From: Rhodopirellula sp.
GTDB lineage: Bacteria > Planctomycetota > Planctomycetia > Pirellulales > Pirellulaceae
Length of the DNA stretch: 64,000 bases
Direction: 5' to 3'
Assembly (NCBI GenBank): GCA_002701385.1
Contig: NZVD01000090.1
Span: forward strand, 31,830-95,829
The notes beneath the pieces are model-generated. The model was not told the origin of the DNA and did no database searches. It was given only the letters and a program-made list of their open reading frames with translations. Positions 46,037 to 52,683 of the stretch are shown in pieces. How positions within the stretch are numbered: the stretch's first letter is position 1; each line of letters starts with the position of its first letter. The position numbers and the translations under genes were made by a program.

Positions 46037-46057
46037 AAGATTCCGTGCGAATCTTTT
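46037..46057 (+). terminator. Intrinsic terminator after the thioredoxin-like gene
   Basis: AAGATTC and GAATCTT form a 7-bp stem around the loop CGTGC, and the run continues as TTTT. It starts 16 bases after the redoxin stop, in the gap where this gene converges with PEP carboxylase. Confidence 0.6.
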
Positions 46058-46081
46058 GCTTAGACCAGTTACCAAACAGGC

Positions 46082-48835
46082 TTAACCGGTACCCCGCATT
46101 CCGGTCGAGACTCCTTTGATTGTCAGCTGCGTCTGATAATCAAGATCGGCAATATAATCCGGGCTGTCATTTTCTGATGCGGACGCCGAGCGTTTCATTA
46201 ACTCGATTTGCAATAGATTGAGTGGGCCAACATAGCCATTACGAACCTGAATGGACCGCTGCAACCAGCTGATCTTTTCCAGTAATTGCTCAGATCCGGT
46301 TAATTCCAGTATCGCCGCAAGCGTATTTTCGTACTCGCTGGTGATCATGGCAATCAACTCCGGTCCACCTTCCAGTTCAGCCCCGAGTTGAGCGTAACGA
46401 CTAAAGACCGGCATGTTCGTCTTTGCCAACGCCAATGCAGCGTTATCGACTATCGCCTTAAAGAAGGTCCCTTCGTTGTACATATCCTGCAATGTATCAA
46501 ACCGCCCAGAGTCCTTAAACTGTTTACAGGCTGTCCCGATACCAAACCATGCTGGAATCAAGCACCGACATTGCGTCCAGGAAAAGACCCAGGGAATCGC
46601 TCGCAGATTTTCAACTTTATCGCCACTACGTCGCTTCGACGGCCTCGAACCAATCGGCAGTTTTTCAATGGCGTTAATCGGGGTCACATGGCGATAGAAA
46701 TCAGGAAAACCCGGATGATCGACAAGTTGACGATAGCCAACTCGGGAGTGATCGGCCAGTTCCTGCATTGTTTCTTTGGAAGTATCCGAAAGCACCGATG
46801 CATCCTGAGAGACTTTCGATAGCACTGCCCACGCGAGTTGCTCCAGGTGGCGACTGGCAATGTGGGGATTATCATAACGATCCGAGAGGATTTCTCCCTG
46901 TTCGGTCAGTCGCAATGTACCGTTGAATGAATCTTCAGGAAGGGACAATACGGACTTCGCAGCTGGCCCGCCTCCTCGGCCAAGTGAACCACCACGTCCA
47001 TGGAAGAAAGTGAGGTTCACTCCGAATTGGTTAGCCACTTTGGCCATTCGGGATTGAGAGTTATAAAGCCCCCATTGTCCTGCCAGATAACCTCCGTCTT
47101 TGGTGCTGTCACTATAGCCGATCATTACCGTTTGGTTATCACCCAGCTTTTTCAGGTATTCCCGATAAACCTCATTGTTCAAGAGATTCGTAAGCGTGGC
47201 ATCGGAATTCTTCAGATCATTAATCGTTTCAAACAGCGGTACCAGCGGAAGTTGACTCAAATGATCTTGCTCATCACCTCCGTCAACCGCCTCAGACCAC
47301 TTCCATAACCACAACACGGTTAGTAAGTCACTCGGCGTTCTGGTCATACTGACCACATGAGCTCCTAAGGCTGCCAATCCGTATACGCGAGCGGTCCTGC
47401 GTAGCAATGTGAATAGCTCGAGTGTTTGCTTTGTACTGTCCTGAATATTTTCCGTACCGACATCAACTGGGTTTCCAAGCGTGGCCAACAACAGCTCCTG
47501 CCGCTGCGTTTCTTCCAGACTTTCAGGCTCCACATGCTTACCTGTTTGTTTCCAGATGTCGTTCATAACTTCTGCGTAAACACTTGAATCCTGTCGAATA
47601 TCAAGGTGCATCATGTGGAATCCGAAGATGCGGATTTGATCGAGCCAGGGCTGAACTTCCTTTTGAGCGATGATGGTGTTACCGGTGGTTCGTAGACTGT
47701 TACGGACGAGCGTCACATCGCTATGCAATTCTGCCGCCGACATGTAAGCCCCGGGAATATCCGCCACACGGTCGGTCATCTCCAATGTGGCCGTCTGAGA
47801 CAATCTCCAGTGAATCACCCTAATCCACTGGCGATAAGATTCTCTTAATGGAACACGATCCAGAATTGGCTCCAATTCTGGCCAGCGTTGTTTGGCATTG
47901 GCTACCGAATCCAGAATCATCTTCCCTGACTCGGTGTGTTTATCGGAAATGCACAACGACCGACCCAATTTCTCACATTGGCTTAAGTGTGTTTCCAACG
48001 CTGCCTGTCGTAACCATTCAAATGTTTGTGCGGTCACATCCGGAGTGACAAACGGGTTACCATCTCGATCACCACCGATCCATGATCCGTAGACAAACAG
48101 AGGGTTGGTTTTCTTGACGTTGGGGTAATAGTCATTCAAAGCATCTCGCAGATCATTGGCGACCTGCGGCACGATATCCCATAGTACATCTTTGTAGGCT
48201 AACCCTCTTTGCACTTCCTGTAGCACAGTGGGACGTCGTGAGCGGATGAAATCTGTTTGCCACAACTTTCTCAACTGAGCTTTCACTTCGCTGGGAATAC
48301 GTTTGCTTCGTGACTGCAGCAGATTTGGATCATCCTGACGGTCAAGTAACTCACGTAAGTCATTGAGCAACCGGCGAATGGACCGTCGTTTGGCTTCGGT
48401 TGGATGGGCGGTCAGCACCAATTCAACTCGAGCCTGATTGACGAAATCCTGAACTTGTTGATCGGACATTCCTTCATCGTGGAATCGCTTGATAATGGCC
48501 CGAATCGTCTCTTTCGCCGGCTCTGGATACGCCTCTCGCCGGCGATCAAAAAGAACGCGGACACGCTGACGGTCTTCTGCGAGATTGGATAATTCCAGAA
48601 AGATTGTGAATGCCCGAGTTAGCGTGATAATTTGCGTTTTATCAACATTGGCAATGATCGAGTCCAGTTCGTCTTCTCGCTCACGATTTCCCGCTCGTAA
48701 TTCGCGGATCATCTTTCGCACAGCTTCCACCAACTCAAAGCCATCATCGCCAGCCATTTCTCGAATGACATCGCCGATCAAGTGACCTAATTGGTCTACT
48801 TCTTTGCTAAGCGTTTCAAAGGAAGACTGGGGCAT
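46082..48835 (-). CDS. ppc: Phosphoenolpyruvate carboxylase
   Basis: A 917-residue PEPC of standard bacterial length, cytoplasmic, converting PEP and bicarbonate to oxaloacetate to refill the TCA cycle. Signature blocks are present: VLTAHPTEAKRRSIRR near residue 140 (catalytic His), YGSWIGGDRDGNPFVTPDVT near 250, MIGYSDSTKDGGYLAGQW near 575, FFHGRGGSLGRGGGPA near 610, and the C-terminal MRGTG. The plant-type N-terminal phosphorylation serine is absent. It is transcribed on the minus strand behind a 163-base gap with no obvious regulatory motif. It is unrelated in function to the redox modules. Confidence 0.97.
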   Translation of the reverse strand: MPQSSFETLSKEVDQLGHLIGDVIREMAGDDGFELVEAVRKMIRELRAGNREREDELDSIIANVDKTQIITLTRAFTIFLELSNLAEDRQRVRVLFDRRREAYPEPAKETIRAIIKRFHDEGMSDQQVQDFVNQARVELVLTAHPTEAKRRSIRRLLNDLRELLDRQDDPNLLQSRSKRIPSEVKAQLRKLWQTDFIRSRRPTVLQEVQRGLAYKDVLWDIVPQVANDLRDALNDYYPNVKKTNPLFVYGSWIGGDRDGNPFVTPDVTAQTFEWLRQAALETHLSQCEKLGRSLCISDKHTESGKMILDSVANAKQRWPELEPILDRVPLRESYRQWIRVIHWRLSQTATLEMTDRVADIPGAYMSAAELHSDVTLVRNSLRTTGNTIIAQKEVQPWLDQIRIFGFHMMHLDIRQDSSVYAEVMNDIWKQTGKHVEPESLEETQRQELLLATLGNPVDVGTENIQDSTKQTLELFTLLRRTARVYGLAALGAHVVSMTRTPSDLLTVLWLWKWSEAVDGGDEQDHLSQLPLVPLFETINDLKNSDATLTNLLNNEVYREYLKKLGDNQTVMIGYSDSTKDGGYLAGQWGLYNSQSRMAKVANQFGVNLTFFHGRGGSLGRGGGPAAKSVLSLPEDSFNGTLRLTEQGEILSDRYDNPHIASRHLEQLAWAVLSKVSQDASVLSDTSKETMQELADHSRVGYRQLVDHPGFPDFYRHVTPINAIEKLPIGSRPSKRRSGDKVENLRAIPWVFSWTQCRCLIPAWFGIGTACKQFKDSGRFDTLQDMYNEGTFFKAIVDNAALALAKTNMPVFSRYAQLGAELEGGPELIAMITSEYENTLAAILELTGSEQLLEKISWLQRSIQVRNGYVGPLNLLQIELMKRSASASENDSPDYIADLDYQTQLTIKGVSTGMRGTG

Positions 48836-48998
48836 AGAATTACAGCACGTTTAATGAATAGCGGAAGTTAGAAAAGAGCCTAAGCTCGACGAGATGTCTG
48901 AGCCTTTAGTTTAGTGTGAGAGACCTGTCTCTGATACCCCACAGAATTCTATCCTTGGCCCACCATTTCGTCTGAACTGAATGGTATGAAAAGGACAA

Positions 48999-49520
48999 TC
49001 ATTCTTCGCGTAAACTCCCTAACCAAATGGCGAATTCTTTGACTTCTTCCGGAGTCATACTCAATACCAACGCCTCGCGATGAATCGGATGCACTGCCAG
49101 GACATGGTTTTCATGGAATTCGATTACAGAGTCCTTTTCGATCTCATGTAGTTTGGTTTCATGCAGCCTGTTATCAACCCTGCCTTGAAACTGCTCCCCA
49201 TCTCGTGCCACAATCTCGACCCAAAATTCCTCACCCCAACCACGCGATGGAACCTGGTCTGGCTCAATATTAACCAGGGTAAGCGGAAAAGGATGCCCAA
49301 TAATCGGCTTAGTAGCCTCCCCGTTACAAACAGGACAGCTACAGGATTCCGGAGCATCGGGATGGGTGGAGAATCGTGGAGAATCGATCCTGACTTCCAC
49401 GAATTGCCCGAGCGTCAGATACTTTTTCATCAATCGATGAGGAATATGAAAGTAATCAGGGTTTTCCAAATACATGGCCACGCCGTCGACCAGATCGTAT
49501 TCATTTGCAAACTGTGACAT
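48999..49520 (-). CDS. Hypothetical protein with a CxCxxC motif
   Basis: A 173-residue soluble protein I do not recognise. A Cys cluster CSCPVCNGEATKP lies near residue 60 and might bind zinc. The C-terminal part (WVEIVARDGEQFQGRVDN, then DSVIEFHENHVLAVHP) is beta-rich and vaguely recalls small DUF2314-like domains, but I would not assign it. The end is acidic and helical (MTPEEVKEFAIWLGSLREE). It ends a three-gene minus-strand group with the DUF1653 protein (5-base gap) and the DNA methyltransferase. Confidence 0.75.
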   Translation of the reverse strand: MSQFANEYDLVDGVAMYLENPDYFHIPHRLMKKYLTLGQFVEVRIDSPRFSTHPDAPESCSCPVCNGEATKPIIGHPFPLTLVNIEPDQVPSRGWGEEFWVEIVARDGEQFQGRVDNRLHETKLHEIEKDSVIEFHENHVLAVHPIHREALVLSMTPEEVKEFAIWLGSLREE

Positions 49521-49525
49521 AGTGC

Positions 49526-49765
49526 CTAATCCTGCTGCGTCCCATGAGGCCCCAGATATTCAAAGCGTTGGACGGTCTGACCATCCAACGCCACCGTCTC
49601 AAGAAACATCTCATAGGGCCTGACCCATAGATTACGTGCGCCGTATTCCTGTTGGTATAGCACCATCGCCTCTTCGGTTTCACTGTGAAACGCAATCCCC
49701 AACACTGTGTAGTCTTTGTTTTTGTAGTGACGATAGCGTCCGATTTTCAATTCTGGTGTTTGCAT
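49526..49765 (-). CDS. DUF1653 domain protein
   Basis: A 79-residue protein from the ATG at 49765; the track start at 49792 is a TTG within a 12-base tandem repeat. The whole length is a DUF1653 domain: KIGRYRHYKNKDYTVLGIAFHSETEEAMVLYQ, then LWVRPYEMFLETV. DUF1653 is a small beta-barrel-like domain often encoded near nucleic-acid enzymes, but its role is unknown. It sits directly after the DNA methyltransferase on the same strand. Confidence 0.88.
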   Translation of the reverse strand: MQTPELKIGRYRHYKNKDYTVLGIAFHSETEEAMVLYQQEYGARNLWVRPYEMFLETVALDGQTVQRFEYLGPHGTQQD

Positions 49766-49787
49766 AGACTGTGGTTTCTCTTTCTTT

Positions 49788-49811
49788 CCCAATTACTTTC
49801 CCAATTACTTT
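49788..49811. repeat. 12-bp tandem repeat (CCCAATTACTTT x2)
   Basis: Two perfect copies of CCCAATTACTTT lie end to end across the methyltransferase stop codon. On the minus strand the duplication repeats the last codons and stop (GGAAAGTAATT). A simple slippage duplication is likely. Confidence 0.8.
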
Positions 49812-50761
49812 CCTGAGTTTCGTTGCCAAAATACACCATCGACGTAGCCCTGTATCGATGGAGCAACTTTGGCCTGCTCCAGACGCTTGAGTGTCCACAG
49901 GCAATACTGTTTGTTCAAGTCGATCGAAAGAAACTTTCGTTTTAACTTTTGCGCAACTACCGCTGTGGTACCACTGCCTCCGAATGGATCCAAAACCAAA
50001 TCACCCTCATTGGAGCTGGCTAGAATCAACTTAGCGAGTAGTTTCTCTGGTTTTTGGGTTGGATGGTCAGTGTTCTCCGGCATAGACCAAAAAGGAATGG
50101 AAAGATCGTTCCAGAAATTGGCTGGGTGTGTGTCCCTGAAATTCCCATTTTGATTTTCATCCCAGTCTTTAGGAGAGCCGTCTTCATGACGATAAGGGGC
50201 AATTACCGGACGGCGATGTTTCACCTGATCGACATGAAATGTATATTGCTTGCCCATCGTGCAAAACCAGATATCTTCATGGGCATTTTTCCAGTTGGTT
50301 TTTGCTCCACGTCCTTTCTCTCGTTCCCAGGTAATACGATTTCGAATGTGAAAATACTTTTGAGCGACTTCCACGATCGACAGGGAGGTTTTCCAGTCTC
50401 CGCAGAGATAGATCGAGGCCGTTGGTTTGAGTACGGGCAGGTTGGTTTGAATGACATCGTCCAGCCACTGGGTGTAATCCTGCTCGGTTCTAGCTTTAAA
50501 TCGCAAAGACCCAAACGACTTCGTCAAATTGTAGGGGGGATCCAGAATTAGCAAATCAACGGAGGCTGAGGGCAAAAAGGTAACCCAGTCTTTGTAATCC
50601 CCCAAAGCTACACCCGTGAATGGCTTCTTCCGTTTTCGTTTCGGAAGCTCCGTTTGCAACTTCGGCAATAATCGTGTGCGATCTGCACGTGACAAGGTCA
50701 GTGTACGATTTTGCGGTGCTCGTTTCCTAGAGCCAACACGTTTTGTGGTTATCTTTTTCAA
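49805..50761 (-). CDS. DNA methyltransferase, beta class (N6-adenine or N4-cytosine)
   Basis: A 318-residue site-specific DNA amino-methyltransferase. The catalytic motif IV DPPY (LLILDPPYNLTKSFGS) is near residue 97 and the SAM-binding motif I (DPFGGSGTTAVVAQKLKRKFLSIDLN) near 265. This order, catalytic before SAM site, defines the beta class. HPTQKPEKLLAKLI precedes motif I as usual. The first 50 residues are strongly basic (KKITTKRVGSRKRAPQN), perhaps for DNA contact. Translation must start at TTG, because an in-frame TAA lies six codons upstream and there is no ATG before the core. No restriction endonuclease is visible nearby, so it may be an orphan. Confidence 0.9.
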   Translation of the reverse strand: MKKITTKRVGSRKRAPQNRTLTLSRADRTRLLPKLQTELPKRKRKKPFTGVALGDYKDWVTFLPSASVDLLILDPPYNLTKSFGSLRFKARTEQDYTQWLDDVIQTNLPVLKPTASIYLCGDWKTSLSIVEVAQKYFHIRNRITWEREKGRGAKTNWKNAHEDIWFCTMGKQYTFHVDQVKHRRPVIAPYRHEDGSPKDWDENQNGNFRDTHPANFWNDLSIPFWSMPENTDHPTQKPEKLLAKLILASSNEGDLVLDPFGGSGTTAVVAQKLKRKFLSIDLNKQYCLWTLKRLEQAKVAPSIQGYVDGVFWQRNSGK

Positions 50762-50861
50762 AGTGGTGGTTTGGTTTTATTGAACAGATGGTTTATTGGT
50801 TTGCTGTCTGCCTTATATTGTAGAGACTGAATCTGAAGACCCAACCGTTGGAGTAACAACA

Positions 50862-52382
50862 ATGACTAAACAATTTGTACTTGCTGCCTGCCTGATCATG
50901 ACGTTAACTATGTCTGCCATGGCAGCAAAACCAAACAAACCACTCAAGCCAAGTCTGTTTGCAGGACAAGGCATCATGATGGGGGAATTAACTTCAACCA
51001 GTATTCACGCGCAAGTACGACTCACTGCGACCACACAATTGGTGGATCGAGATGTTCCGGGACGCAACGGCGTTGTTAAGTTTGCACTGATCGAAGATGT
51101 GGCTTTATCCCGTCCACGGTTCAAGGGTGAACTCACAACTATCGAGAAACAGATTGTCGAAACAAAAGCAGAACATGACTACATCGCCCGCGTCATTTTC
51201 AAGAACCTTAAACCGAATACTTCCTATATCATTAAAACGAAAATCGGCATCGATGAAGACACACTCAGGCCTGGTCCAACCGGGCGATTCATTACCCACC
51301 CTGGCAAAGACCAGTCCCGACCAATTTCTTTTGTTGTCGTGACGGGAATGAATTATGCCAAGTTCCATGGAGATAACAGAATCGACAGAAAAATTCACCT
51401 GGAACATAACAACACCGAATTGCCCGAGCCTTATCAGGGTCGGGATAAACATCTCGGATATCCGGCTTTGGCAAGCATCAGCAAGTTGCGTCCTCACTTC
51501 TTCGTCGGAACCGGCGACAACGTTTACTACGATACCCCCAAAGATCCACGTGCAGAAACGATCGAAGAGATGCGGCAAAAGTGGCATGAGCAATTCGTTC
51601 AGCGTCGTTACCGGACTCTGTTCTCCCATGTTCCAACTTATTGGGAAGTCGATGATCATGATTACCGCATCGATGATGGGGATAACTCCGGAGACCATTT
51701 GCCAAGCGTGGAGATGGCTGTTCGTATGATGTACGAACAACTACCATACGCCGCGATGGGAGATCAAACAACGAAAACCTATCGAACAATCCGAGTATCG
51801 AAAGATCTTCAGATTTGGTTTGTCGAAGGACGAATCCACCGAACGGATAATGCCATGGAAGATGGCCCAGACAAGACGATTTGGGGATTGGAGCAACGCG
51901 AGTGGTTGATGAAGACACTCAAGGACAGTGACGCCACTTTCAAAGTAATGGTATCCCCCACCCCAATGGTTGGTCCTGATGACAAACGAAAATTCGACAA
52001 TCACACCAACTTCAATGGGTTTCGTCACGAACGCAAAGTCTTCTTTGACTTTCTCGAAAATGAAGGACTTAATAACAATAATTTCTATATCATCTGCGGT
52101 GATCGCCACTGGCAGTACCATGCGGAAGACCCAACCGGAATCGAGGAATTCTCTTCCGGAGCATTGATCGATGCAAACAGTCGACCGGGACGAAAGTCTG
52201 GCGAAGAGTTAAGCACGGACCCCGAAGGACATATTAAGCAACACTACCTTCAGAACCCACCTTCCGGTGGTTTTTTGCAGGTAGTCAGTATCCCAGGAGG
52301 CACTGGCGAGGCTCGTCTGGCGTTTATCCACCGCGACGAACATGGAAAAGTGCTTAATCTAGAAATAAAGGCCGCTAAGTAA
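50862..52382 (+). CDS. PhoD-like metallophosphatase, exported
   Basis: A 506-residue protein from the ATG at 50862, which has GGAG upstream and a signal peptide (FVLAACLIMTLTMSAMA); the track start at 50796 adds 22 residues. A fibronectin-like N-terminal domain (residues 20-145) is followed by the PhoD phosphatase core: VVTGMNYAKFHG, FFVGTGDNVYYDTPKDP near 212, a helix with the QRRYRTLFSHVP block, VDDHDYRIDDGDNSGD near 265, and IICGDRHWQYHAED near 413. PhoD enzymes hydrolyse phosphodiesters and monoesters outside the cytoplasm using Fe/Ca. It is divergent from the methyltransferase gene. No pho-box can be recognised. Confidence 0.9.
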   Translation: MTKQFVLAACLIMTLTMSAMAAKPNKPLKPSLFAGQGIMMGELTSTSIHAQVRLTATTQLVDRDVPGRNGVVKFALIEDVALSRPRFKGELTTIEKQIVETKAEHDYIARVIFKNLKPNTSYIIKTKIGIDEDTLRPGPTGRFITHPGKDQSRPISFVVVTGMNYAKFHGDNRIDRKIHLEHNNTELPEPYQGRDKHLGYPALASISKLRPHFFVGTGDNVYYDTPKDPRAETIEEMRQKWHEQFVQRRYRTLFSHVPTYWEVDDHDYRIDDGDNSGDHLPSVEMAVRMMYEQLPYAAMGDQTTKTYRTIRVSKDLQIWFVEGRIHRTDNAMEDGPDKTIWGLEQREWLMKTLKDSDATFKVMVSPTPMVGPDDKRKFDNHTNFNGFRHERKVFFDFLENEGLNNNNFYIICGDRHWQYHAEDPTGIEEFSSGALIDANSRPGRKSGEELSTDPEGHIKQHYLQNPPSGGFLQVVSIPGGTGEARLAFIHRDEHGKVLNLEIKAAK

Positions 52383-52444
52383 CTCTGATAGTTACTATCC
52401 GCGAAACTGATGATTTCTAGTTTTTTTACAAATTCCCCACGTGG

Positions 52445-52482
52445 TGTGACCTAACGTGTCACATCCCATTGCGATACTTCTA
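52445..52482 (+). promoter_or_regulatory. Dyad leader element, copy 2 (TGTGAC-N7-GTCACA)
   Basis: A perfect inverted repeat TGTGAC-N7-GTCACA followed by TCCC and CGATACTTCTA, 38 bases before the 50-codon ORF. It matches copy 1 (21655-21691) at 30 of 37 positions and shares the upstream AG plus seven Ts at nearly the same distance. The Ts at 52421-52427 might also end the PhoD transcript, since AAACT and AGTTT around them could pair weakly. Confidence 0.6.
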
Positions 52483-52520
52483 TCAGTCAAACAAAACCGA
52501 CCTGCATAGGAGGCCTAGCA

Positions 52521-52673
52521 ATGGCACAACGATGGCTGGAATCTGATCTCGACTCACTGTTCACCAACACCGAGCCACTGGAAATTGGCCGACTCGATGT
52601 AGAAGAATTCTTTGCTGAATTGGCAAAGCTTCTGAATGCTCGAAATGCCAATGATAATGAAGTAGCAGGTTAA
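52521..52673 (+). CDS. Small acidic protein, 50 residues, unknown
   Basis: This ORF is below the track's size limit. It has a full-consensus Shine-Dalgarno, AGGAGG, seven bases before the ATG. The product starts MAQRWLESDLDSLFTNTEP, is acidic, has a probable amphipathic helix (DVEEFFAELAKLLNARNA), and ends NDNEVAG. No signal peptide. It is not similar to the other small ORF at 21765 although their leaders match. It converges on the DUF1592 gene with 10 bases between. I cannot assign a family. Confidence 0.6.
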   Translation: MAQRWLESDLDSLFTNTEPLEIGRLDVEEFFAELAKLLNARNANDNEVAG

Positions 52674-52683
52674 CCAACGGGCT

